Source: Archilochus colubris
Taxonomy: Eukaryota > Chordata > Aves > Apodiformes > Trochilidae
Assembly (NCBI GenBank): GCA_023079485.1
Contig: CM041083.1
Coordinates: 178,950,480-179,014,479 of the forward strand
DNA length: 64,000 nt
Direction of reading: 5' to 3'
The notes beneath the pieces were generated by a model. It saw only the letters and a list, made by a program, of their open reading frames with translations. It ran no database searches and had not been told where the DNA came from. Positions 48,822 to 59,735 of this stretch are shown here, piece by piece; the first letter of the stretch is position 1; each line of letters opens with the position of its first letter. The position numbers and the translations under genes are program-made.

Positions 48822-48940
48822 GAGCCGGGGCCGGGGCTAGGGCTAGGCTTGGGGCTGCGGCCGGGGCCGGGGCTGGGGCTGTAGCGGGGGCCGTGGTCGG
48901 GGCCAGGCCGGGCGGGCGGGCGGTGGTGGCGGCGGTGGTA
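48822..48940 (+). repeat. G-rich tract (GGGGCY-type), G-quadruplex prone
   Basis: The plus strand has many successive runs of three or more G (GGGGCCGGGGCTAGGGCTAGG and similar), continuing into GGGCGGGCGGGCGGTGG. At least a dozen G-runs within 120 bp meet the usual G-quadruplex pattern. It lies inside the CpG island, just past the candidate donor. Confidence 0.9.
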
Positions 48941-49300
48941 CCGTGTAGGCCGTTCGTTCGTGCCTCAACCGAGGCGGCGCGCAGGGCTCCCCGGAGCTGG
49001 CGGGTCCGTCCTCCCGCCAAAACAGACGCCTCTCCATTTTCTCTGCCAGGCAGCATGGTTCTTCCTCGGCAGGTCCGGGAGCCGTCCCTCGCTTCCCCCT
49101 GTTCCGTCTCTCCCCACGCTGGCCGTGCCGTGCCTCAGCCCCGCTGCCGAGGGAGGGAACCCCGGGAATGCCGGGGCCGCCCGGCGGGAAGGGCCTTTGC
49201 TGGGTTCGGGGATGGGAGCTGCCGTAGTCGGCTCCGCGAGCGTGTGGAGGTGGGCATTGCCCCTCCAGACACGATTTCCCTCCGTCAGAGTAAGCAGTAA

Positions 49301-52300
49301 GCCAGGGCAGAGTTGGGAAACTCATTTAAGTGCGTGCACCTTTCCTAGCCAGCCCATTTTCTTGCCTCTCCTTGGTTTGCACCATGAGCAGTGCCACACA
49401 GCATGGTTTGCTGGGAGGTGAAGGCCCAGGTGTCAAGGAGGGGCGCCGGGCCGTTTCCATGATGCTCTTTCCATGCTCAGGATACTCTTTCCATGTTCAA
49501 GATAGCTCCGGAGTGAGTGCTGTGCTTTGCTTTCTCTTTCAAACAGAATTTACGGAAGCTGCAGGTATCGTTTGCAGTGTTTGAGTCAGGCCCATACGCT
49601 GCGATTTGCTGCTATATATGATTCCTGAACCTGCTTCTGCAACAAGGACAGAGACTCGTTTCCATTTTGTCTAGGCAGCTGGCCTGACTAACAGATGGAT
49701 GTCTTCTGTTCTGTATATATATATGTGCATGTTTATGGTAGACAGGACAGATCGGAAAAAAAAAAACCAAACTGTGGAAAAACCTCAGTAGGAATTTTAT
49801 ATGTAGCTAAGCTGGACAGAAAAATTGGGACTATGTACAGAAATGTTAGTTGTGTTGTCAGTTGCTAGAAGCCTCAGTTATGGAGCAGTGTTGGCATGGT
49901 AGGTGCTCTACAAAAAGCAATTCGGCAACAGAAAGGCAGTTTCAGTTCTGCAGAGTTCACAGGCTGCAGATCTGGGCAGAAGATGCGAGATGATTGAGGT
50001 GCTCCTGCTTTAGGAGTTAACTATCTCTTAGCTGGTTTTGCCACCTGTGTGTGGCACGTGGTCATTTCTAGCAGTTAACTGTGCTTGAGTAAAAACCTTG
50101 GGGTGATGTCCAACATCAGGTGATCCAGTGGACACTGCCTCTCTCTGCTCACCTCTGCAGGCTCCACTAAGCCTGCAGGGCAAGTGGGGAAGATGTGGTC
50201 ACATGTGTGTTGTGCAGGACCCTCTGCAGTGAGACAGCTCTGAAGATATTCACTCAGTGATGCTTGGCTATCACTGCCTTCTCCAAGTCAGAGGTAAACA
50301 TAAAAAATATTTTGAGAGAACAGGGAGAAACTTTGGACTTCTGTTAACCTTCAGCAGTGAAATGAAATGTCGTTTAGACAGGATTTCCATATAATGTAAA
50401 AGAGTAGGGGCTGTGTAATCACACAGGATGCATATCTACAAGTGCTGACCCTGGCACAAAGAAGGCTTGTTGATTGCCATACTTAAGGTTTTTTTTCAAA
50501 GTTAATTTGCTTTCAAGTATTTTGCATTTTGAGTAAAATGGAGGGGGTAGAACTTGAGCGTGCTTCGCTGCATGCATACTTCAGGTAGTTAAATTGGCTT
50601 TGAAATGAACCCATTTCCTGAGCAGGAGAACTCTGAGGTGTTTAGTCCCCAACTTGTGCCATTTTCATGGCATGTGTAAAGCTTTGAGCCTTGCTATTGG
50701 GATGCTTGTACTTATCAGTGAGGAGGTGTGTTCAGAAGGCACTCCTTCTTTCGGGTAGGCTGTGACGGAAACCTGAGGCCACCAAGGCTTCTAATTCAGG
50801 CAGCTCAGTTGTGAGTGTGGGCGAGATGTGTGTTGCACATAGGCCATACACTTCTCATTACACGTGGAGAGAGAAGGATTTGCTTTACAGAAGGAATTAG
50901 CTTAGACAAAGGAGGTAACAAGTAACTCTCTAATCTAACCAGCTGTCAGAGTAGAGTTCTCAGCTGTATCTTTCTTAAGATCTTTGTCATTCCCTCTCTT
51001 GTTATTTTTCTTTTTCTTTTTTTATGTGCAACTGTCTGCCAGATATTTGTAGCATTCATCCTTGTATGGTGTTGTGCCTCTGCTTTAGGTTGTGGGACAC
51101 ATGAGCAGGAGTTGAAATGTCTTGAGCACCACCTCCTTGTGCAAGAGGGAGGGCAAAAAGGTGTGGTGGTCATTGCTTAGGATCACAAAGGAAAGAACAC
51201 AGGCAGAAATATGGTTTGAGTGAAGGACAGCAGGAAATCTTATTGCAATTACTGCCTCTACTACCTGTTGTCCACCCTTGATCTGTCAAGTTCCTCAACA
51301 CTGATCCATTGTGATGGCTTAATGAGACCTGAGCACCTTTTAGAAATGTCGCTTCCAGTTGTATCCCAGCTTTCAGAGAGTAGAAAATTATATGGTGCCT
51401 TTAATTTTTTTCTCTTGGCATGTATCAATGATGTCAAAAGTTCAACCTCATGCAGTATGTGCAAGAGGGTGATTTACTTGGGCTACAGATGTGGCTGGTG
51501 GATTCTGACTTCATCCTGGTGAGGTTATTGGCTGAGCCACAGTGGTGTCATATAGCAGATGGGGATGTGACAGGGCCCCTTTCCTCTCCTAAAGGATGAG
51601 CTAACAAGTCCTGCTGACTTAACAGAGTATGTGGAGAAACTAATGGCATTGACAAGCAGAACTGGGAGGCTGGGCAGTGTGGAGAACTAGTTTGGTGATT
51701 CTGAGCAGAGTTCATTGGAGTCAGCTGCAGTCTGTACTCAGACCCAGAGTTAATAACCCACAGTGGATCTTCTTTGCTATCTGTGTCAGCGTGTTTGGTG
51801 GTATCCTGTTTTTTTTTTCCGATTACCTGCTCTATCCTATCTTTCATTACCCTAGAGCCAAAATCCTTGCAAATCTGTCACATGCTTAGTGGTGATGAAG
51901 GTGGCATTAATCTGGCCAAACATAGTCATCTGTGTCCCAGGTAGCCAGCCCTGGTTTCCATTAAAGTCAGCCAGGTGCAGGGTGTATGTTCTGGGGTGTG
52001 ATTTATCTCAGCCGAGTATTCTGAGGCAGATGAGTTGTGACCTCAAAGCTGCTTTCCACTGACTATAAAAGGGGGCATTGGGGGATTAGCTTGAACGTAA
52101 AAGTCTGCACTATAAATGTCTTAAGAGTTTATCTTAATGTACGTGTGAGCTGCTTGGAGTCCTCAGTGACTCTGGGAAGAGTCGTGGCTGTTTGTACTAT
52201 GGGTGGGTTTGTTCTGGCATTTGAGCACTCCCTCCGTAGTACTGTTGCTGAAGTATCACTGTCTGCTTAAACCTACAGATAAAAAAACAAAAGACGTAGC

Positions 52301-55300
52301 AGTGAGTCAAACAAAACATAAAAGCTACTGCCTGTGGTTCCTGGGCTGTTTGGGGGTGTCAGGGACCAGGATCTGGGGCTCCCACATTCCCACTGTGGTT
52401 CGTAGAAGCCTCGGAACCTGGCTCACTTTGGCAGCGCTGGCTGGAGCTGCCTTCCCCCTATGGTAGGTCAGCAGCTGCTGCCCTTGCCAGGGTCCCTTAC
52501 TCTGCTGGAGACCACCAAGGTGGTCATAAATACTGTGAGTTGTATCTTGTAGAGAAGTACCTTATTCCAGAGTTTTCACAATAAAATACTATGATATTTT
52601 TGTTTCAGGTACATCCTTGAGTTTCTGGGAGGTTTTATACGCAAATGAAAACAAAACAAAACAAAATTCAGAAAACTTAATTTCATGGGCATGCAGTTTT
52701 TTGTTAGTTCAGGAGTTGTGGTGGCTGCCACAGGAAAAACTGTGCTACTAGTTTCTTTGCTGAGCAAAATCCCTCATTAATTTTTCCTGATAATCTAACC
52801 TGTTCCTCAGTGCTTGCTGTGCTGCGTCTTGACCCCTTTTCTGAGGAATTACTGTATTTACTAAAACAGTAAATTTATTACTGTCTACTTCATCCTAGTA
52901 TTTAACTCTGTATTTTCTTTCCTTCTGCATTTTTCTGAGTGATAACCCTTGGGTTCCCTTTCACCAAACTTCCAGACAGATATCCATAGTGTCTTTTCTG
53001 AGCTGTACAGATTTTGCAATTCACTCTTGCTTCATTACTTTACATCTTTGTTATTTTTTTTAATCTTTCCTTGTAGGTCTTTCTTGCCCTTTTAATTTTT
53101 AAATTACAAGGATGAGGATTTTACTTGGTATCCTGTTTTTGAGGACTTGCAGTTACTGCCCTTGCTTACTGAGCAAACTATGCTCTTCTTGAAATTTGAC
53201 AGTGATTCACTTCTGAAAGTTGATTATAAGCCACTCTGGAGTTATATTTAAAAAAAAATGGAACAAATGAGCTTTTTATTTAAGTAGGTTTTGTCCCTGG
53301 TACTGATTCACGCAGATGGTTAAAATCCCCTGTACCGGATCACTTATTTGTTCCTGGAACCTTATTCTGCCAAATGGGAAGGTATTCTTAAAGTAAATAG
53401 CTGTGTGTGCCTTGACTTGTATTAGTCCTGGCTGCATGTGAGCCTGAGTGTCTTACATTGCCAGGTATTTTAATATAGGTGAAAAGAGCTGAGTTGTAGG
53501 TTAGATATATATAATCTCTGGTTGCAGTTGTGCCTCCTGAGAAGTTTGCCACTTGCTGCTGGCTGCTCTCTTGCATCCCAGTGCCAGAGGCAATTTCTAC
53601 TCCATTTTTTTGGCTGATATGCTTTAAAAAGCTCTCCTCTGATTTATTTCAGCTCAGGTGAGGCTCTGCAGCACAGATAACTCAGTGCACAGAGGAGAAA
53701 GGATGATAAAAACTGTGAGGTAGGAGGCAGTGTCAAGTATTTGGGAGCATTTACCTCTGCAGCTGGTACACCTGGAGCTCCTTGGAAAACCAGTGTCTAC
53801 ACTGAGAAGGTGCTGCTCTGCGTGTCTACAGTGATCCACCTCAGTTCAGTGGTTTGAATAAACCAAAGGTGAGTTTGCTTTGGCTGTAAGGCATTTGTGG
53901 AGTGTGGGTTATGAAAGAAATACCATGCAAAATCACCTTTTAATTGTATGGGTAAAGCACACTGAGGTCAGGGCTTGGGATAACTTGCTTCCCCAAACGG
54001 GGGTTGAAAAGTGGGGTGACTCTGTGGCTAGTGAGGAACAGAAGCTCTCTGGTGAAATCTGGAGTCAGTAAACAAATTCTGCAAAATAAGAAAGGAGGGG
54101 GGAAAAAGTGCAAGCTATAAACCACAGCAAAATCAGAACATTGGTAAAGTAGTTTCATTCAGGAATGCTGATGTGAGAAGTGTATTTGGATGTGTATGTG
54201 GCAGGAGTAAGCTTACTGTACAAGACATGATTGTGATTTGATAAGTGAACTGTTCCCTTAAGCTGAAGAAGAGATTGCCTTCAAATTTCTTAAAAGAAAC
54301 TTTGTGGAAATACTACATTGTTGAATTTGTAGAGCCAGGTTATTTTGTTGAGGTGACAGTCTTATAAAGCAGTTTTAGCTAGCAAAGTAAATTATATGGT
54401 GTATCTTTAGAAAATATTCCAAGGGCAACTGAGAATAAAGTCTTTCATCCTTTGATCATTGGCTGAACTCTACTCAAGGTTACACATTGCCTGACAGCTG
54501 TTTTGTGACCCATGTGAGATATTTCCCAAGCAAAGGATGCTGCTGCATGCTGCACTATTTATTTTTTCCTTCCAAGAGGTTCTCAAGACAGAGTAGCATA
54601 CATGTTCAGAAAATTTAATTCTTTGTCTGACTTTGCAGTGACAGTTTCTGCTTCAGACTGGTTTGTGTGCTTACAGCATCCAAAACAGTAGTCCTTTAAG
54701 AAAAATACAACAAAATCAACCACTCCTCTTTTTTACTTTACCTAGAGCAGCAACAGAATTTTTTGCAAGTTACTTTCAATAAGGATCATGTAGGTGTTAA
54801 GAGATACTGACAAGTAATGTCTAATACAATTGTCACCATAGAAAAAAAAATCATGACTTGGGTCCTGACTAACTTGTCCACCACTGTTTTAGCAGCCCAC
54901 TGAATAAAAACACATGGATGCTGTTCAGAAAGAAAAAAATATCCAACCAGGTATTTAAGTCTGTTTTCCAATCACTACCTGATCTTGGCTGATACAGGTT
55001 TGGAGTGCAAAAGTGCCATACTATTGTATATCCAGCACCCATGCTGACCCCAGGTGCATTAGACAGGACGTTTCTGGCTCTGCAGTCTGCTTGAAGAAAG
55101 GAGCAAAATGTTCTGGCACCCCGAGCAAGAAGAAATTGCAACGGTCAGAAGAGCCAGAAGTCAGCTGCTGAATGTTGGATTAGGGTGGAGGAGAAAACAA
55201 TAGGTGGTGAGATTACAGTGGAAATTTGGCCTCTAGCTTCTTCTCAGTTCATGAAAGGCACCAGCACAAGTAATGCAGTGAAAAGCACAACAGTGAAGCA

Positions 55301-56280
55301 ACTGGAGAAGAGCAGAAGCAGAGTTCTTTGCTCTGAAGGCACTGGGATCAGTGCTCGGTCAGTCCTGAAATCAAAAGCAAACTTTTATTTTTGAGGAACA
55401 TAAGTTGTTCTTGTGAGGCAAGTGGACTTGTAAGCTGCTAAAGCCCCTAAGACTGTTCAGAGACTTAAAAACATCTTTCCATTAACTGCCCACAGAAGGA
55501 CAGGTCAGAATCCATCAAGGTGTTTTTGCTTCTGCTGGCTCAAGGTTCAGTCCATTCTCTGTCTTGAGAGGACCATCTGAGTTCCTGGGGAAGTTTTCAC
55601 AGATACCTGCTACAGCCCTGCAGTGACTAGGGAAGGCAGGCATCTCTGGAGGGTCATTTCTCCCTTCCCTTCTCCTCAGGAATGAATTCCTACTTAGAGT
55701 CTGTCTGAGACTTGCCTGTCCCTGTCTGTGTGTTACAGAGAGGGGTGTGATGATACCCTAAAAGCAAATGTGTTTTGAAGTTGGCTGAAGCCAGCTGAGA
55801 GGAATCCTACCCATCATAACCTGGTTGGCATGTGGAGAAAAAAAAGATTTAGAAGGAACCAACATAAGTGATGAAGCAACATGGTTGTGCTTTGGCTACT
55901 CCAGATAAATCATCGCAGATGTCAGGGTACTTTTGAGCCTGCTTTTTCCTTCCAAGGAAATACTTGGAGAACAGAACAGTGTGGTGGTAGGGCACCAGTG
56001 AAAGCACAGCAGCAGCTTTTTGCTTTTCATGCTGCTGTTCAGACCCTTTGGGTAAAAAGCTAATTATTGTTTGTTTCATAGTTATTTTGCTTTAAAATCA
56101 CCTTTTTTTTTTTATGCCAGGTCTCAATGCCATGGAACTAAGGAGAATATTTACAGCCAGTAGTTTGTGTTCTTCCTGCTGTCACTTAAATAGCCTGGCA
56201 GCATCAGAGCTTATGATGCTTCAAAGTTTCTTGTTGTAGATAAGTGACATAGGGAGAGATGGCACTGTGTGTGCTCAGAG
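49301..56280. other. Intron-like unique sequence, no gene recognised
   Basis: No exon, RNA gene or transposon was recognised. It holds a short TATATATATATG run at about 49716-49728 and AAAAC repeats at 52645-52665. The base composition is AT-richer than to the left of the island. This is compatible with the first intron of a gene starting in the island at 48.5-49.3 kb. Confidence 0.4.
49547..49564 (+). other. Speculative 18-nt microexon
   Basis: A good polypyrimidine tract and acceptor (CTTTCTCTTTCAAACAG) is followed by 18 bases and then a donor-like GTATCG. In one frame the 18 bases would encode NLRKLQ. Both boundaries are motif matches only. It is recorded because it lies just downstream of the island. 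Confidence 0.12.
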
Positions 56281-56490
56281 GCATTGAAATGTATAATTCA
56301 GAACCTCTCAGAGATTGTCATAATTAGGTCTCTCTGCATAACTCTCGAGTCCTGTAAATATAATTAAGGCTGATTTTCTTTGATGCTGGAATGACAGTGT
56401 GGAAAAACATAATAAGATTTTTAAAATGTGCTAGCAGACTGAATGGTATTAGTAATTTTATCACAATAAAAAGTGCGTCCTTACTCCAAA
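56281..56490. other. Possible conserved non-coding block
   Basis: Unique AT-rich sequence with GTCATAATTAGG, AATATAATTAAGG, GTATTAGTAATTTTATC and a CAATAAAAAGTGCG end. Several homeodomain-type cores occur. The call rests on composition only. Confidence 0.3.
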
Positions 56491-59400
56491 CGGGATACTT
56501 TTGCTGATAGGGACACAATAATTTCTTGGCAGGACTGTGTCCTTCACTTATCCTATGGCTGGGTTAAAGGTGCAGGTTTTGGGGCAGACCAGGCTTTTGC
56601 ATGGGGAAGCTATGGGGCAGGAAGGTACAGCTGGCAATTCCAATTACATCAGAAATCCAATTAAGATTTCAGCCTACAAATTTGTCAACTGCCAGGCCGA
56701 TGAGATCAAACTACAAGTACATAGCACATGATTGGTTTTTTTTTTCTCATTGGAGTTAATCTCTTCTGTAAGTTGACTTGCACTTACAAGGGAGCCAGAA
56801 CATGTTTCCTTCATGGAGTTTCATGGGTTGTAAGTGCTGACTTTCCTGCCATTCAGTCCTCAAAATAAGCTGGAAGGCAGGATACAAAGTAATGCCACTC
56901 CTTGTGCAAAATAGGGACTGAGTCCCCACTGCATTTTGCAGCAGCCACATGGCTGGGATTCAGCTACATCTACCAACCTTTTGCATTTCTTACCTGCTGG
57001 CTCCCCTTTGTCATCCCTGCTCTTGCTGCTTCCCCAGCTTTATGCAAGGGTTGTGCTTTCCTCAGCATCCCCCAGTGATGGTTATGAGCTTCCTGTCCAA
57101 ATCCCTCTCAGGGCTGTCTCCCTCCATTTCAGGGGGTGCAGGTCCCTCTGTGTGGCACTGTCAGCAATGAGACCTGACATCTGTTACTTGTGGTTTGACT
57201 TCCATTTATGCTGGTGGGTGTCATCTTCACATTTGGGAAAAAAAAAACCAGATTTCAGCAAGTCTTGATTTGGTCCCAGACACAAGCAGGAAGCCCATTG
57301 TTGTACTCTAAGAAGGGGTCTGGGATAGATATGGAATGGGCTGTGCTTGGACATCTCTCTTCTTCAGTCCTTCTAATCAGCAGCCTTGCAGGCTTGAACA
57401 TTTGGGTTAGATGAGGCAAAACTCCTCTTAGACAGTAGCTCTCCCTGAGCTGAGGAGAGCTGAACAGGAAGGTCAAAGCTAAAAAAGGAGTGTTGACTCA
57501 AAGCAAACAAACTCCACACCTACTTTGCTGTGAAATGTAATGCCACATCAGTGTTATACCACCTTATTGATAAGACTTATTTAGGTAAAATTTATCAAAA
57601 CTGGGTTCTGACATCTCTGTGTGAAAAAAAAAGTGGTTGGTTACCCTCTTGTCGCCTTGTCAGTCATCACTTCTGTATCATTTGCTGTGCTCTGTACTTG
57701 TTTTAGGCTTAAATACTTAAAATGGATGCAGTTTTCAGAAGCATTTTATTCTAACTCCACCAGTGCTTAGGAGCTGCAGAGCCTTTACAGTGACAGCTGT
57801 TGGGAGTATTTGCAAAATGCATCTGCAACTGTTTTTTTTTCCCCATAGTCAGACATAATAATCCCATTTTATATGCCTTTTTTTATTGGTTGGGTGCTCC
57901 TGTCTTTTCAAATAGAGGATTTTACCAGCTCTGGTGGTGTTACAGGACCTGCAAGCTGGGCAGGATTGGGTCAAACAAATCGGGCAACTTGTGCAGCCTG
58001 AGGTTTTAAGTGAAAGTTGGCAAGTGTGTGGGCGAAGCTGCCATGGAAACCGCTTGTAGTGTTTGCAAAAAAAACCCCAAACTCCGCATCGCTGCTGTTC
58101 CTAAACTACTACTCAGCTTTTAGCTGCCCTCTCCACTCATGATGGCTGGGAATATTAAGGAGGGCAGCTGCCTGGGAAGGGCAGGAATGTGGGAAGATGA
58201 TGCAATACAGGCATCTTGTTGCAAGCCTGGAGGCAGCACAGGTAGCAGCAGTGTTCAGGCTGGGAGAGCCAGGGTGTGGGGCTGTGATCTCAGGTGGGAA
58301 GTGTGTGCCCACCCCCCTGCCATGGGGAGGACGGACCAAGCAGTGGTATCTCCTTGCAGGCTCTGAGGTGAGTGTTATGTCCATCATCTTGGCATGCTGC
58401 TGCACTACGGGAGTGGTGTTACCCCCTGCCTCAAGTGCAGGGTGGCAGCTGGCTTTTGTCACTTCCCCTTTGCTTCTCCTCCACACAGCCCCATGCTTTA
58501 CCTCCTCTGCTCTCTGTCTTTGCACCATCTTTGGATTCTGCTTTGCTGTGGGTGTCTGTCTAGACTGCCCTGATGTGGACACACCCTGTGGTCCTTGCAG
58601 CCAGATTCCACAGCTGCCTTGCCAGCCCAATTCCCATCCCCAAACAGTTGTCACTGGTGAGGCATGTGTCATAGGCTGCTGTGGGGGTGGATTGTGTTGG
58701 TCATTTACTGTCAGGAAGCTGGGACATTGCCATGTCCCATTTGCGCTGCAAGTGTGGCCACACCACCAGTGCTCAGCATCTCTCTTCTGCCTTGGTTTTA
58801 ATTCCTCAGTCCTGTGAGATGCTCACTTCCCTGAGCTGTTCCCAGGCAGCCAGGGCATCAGCAGCCTCTCTGGGCCGTGCACTATTGGCTCCTTCAGCAG
58901 TTGAGTCAGTGGGGTATTTCTGGTGTAAGGGTGAAAGAGCAGTACAGTGACACTGGACAGTAGCATTCGATCATTGCTTTTGATCCAGGGTTCATCAGTG
59001 CACCGTGTCTCAGGAAGGACTTCCTGAAGAACTCTCCAGTTGGAATGACTTTCTGCTAGGCAGTTGTGAAGAGACAACCCTGAAACTATAGACATTCAGC
59101 ATCAGAAAGAGACCAGCCAAGGGGTGTGTGAAGTGCTTGTTTGTGCTTGCAGTAATGAACATGTGGGGCTTGGAAGGCACTAATCCTTTCCCAGCCCCGG
59201 AATTATGGGTGGAATGTGGGAATAATGCATCTAAAAGCAAACATTTGATTTAGCTTCTTTCATGCTAGGCTTCTTTCTTTTGGGTATGGTGTAAATCATA
59301 TTTGCAGAAAGCTTTAGTATTAGGTCCGTAGTCATGCAAGTGCCCTCAGAAGGTTGTAATGCATTTTTTAATGCTTGCTCAGTGAGAAATTCCCATTTCT

Positions 59401-59631
59401 TCAGGAAATGGAAGATTTACTTAATTCTGCTATGTCAAGTCACTATCCAACAGCCACATCAGGGCACAGAGGTCTGACTTGCAGGTCTGCTTAGGGCGAG
59501 CCCTTAAGACTGGACTCCAAATCAGTGGAAAAATTCCTGAATTAATGAAAACGTTCTGATTACTTTCTAATGACTTTTATTTTGATTGCATAAATCTGAA
59601 GGCACAATATAGCATAATTTGGTGTTTTGTA
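56491..59631. other. Unique sequence, no gene recognised
   Basis: It contains the longest open frame of the window (58197-58817 plus, 206 codons), which is cysteine- and hydrophobic-rich without a recognisable domain and is probably spurious. Poly-A or poly-T runs of under 12 bases are scattered. No other feature was seen. Confidence 0.45.
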
Positions 59632-59735
59632 GAATCTTAGAATGGTTTGGGTTGGAAGAGACTGCCATGGGCAGGGACACCTGCTCGCTACACCAGGTTG
59701 CTCAAAACCCCATCCAGCCTGACCTTGAACACTTA
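59632..59735 (-). mobile_element. CR1 LINE, short 3' fragment (minus)
   Basis: The plus strand reads AGAATCTTAGAATGGTTTGG, GTTGGAAGAGAC, then jumps directly to TGCCATGGGCAGGGACACC and CAGCCTGACCTTGAACACTT. The roughly 25 bases normally between these phrases (the AAAGATCATCTAG part) are deleted. The copy is truncated soon after. Confidence 0.9.

Larger units (their letters stand above)
48500..49300. promoter_or_regulatory. Major CpG island, probable promoter
   Basis: About 800 bp of GC-rich DNA with dense CpG, by far the strongest island in the window. Promoter words include CCCCGCCC at 48673 (inverted GC box) and ATTGGGGCGG at 48705-48714, where an inverted CCAAT box overlaps a GC box. A splice donor consensus GTGAGT lies at 48774-48779, shortly after these sites, which fits a short first exon read to the right. 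The island ends at about 49300 and is followed by CpG-poor, intron-like sequence for the rest of the window. Open frames in the island (135, 153 and 160 codons on both strands) match no protein family. The gene served is not identifiable, and bidirectional activity is possible. Confidence 0.75.

Noticed and set aside
48843..49325. Long frames on both strands in the main CpG island (135-160 codons)
   Set aside because: All are low-complexity products of GC content (for example repeated RPRP). None is recognisable, and three compete for the same DNA.
54975..55020. Phrase resembling part of 5S rRNA (CCTGATCTTGGCTGATACAGG)
   Set aside because: The resemblance is limited to a dozen bases. The rest of the gene and its internal promoter boxes are absent.
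58197..58817. 206-codon plus-strand open frame, the longest in the window
   Set aside because: It has no known domain, an erratic cysteine-rich and hydrophobic composition, no promoter or splice context, and a long competing frame on the opposite strand.
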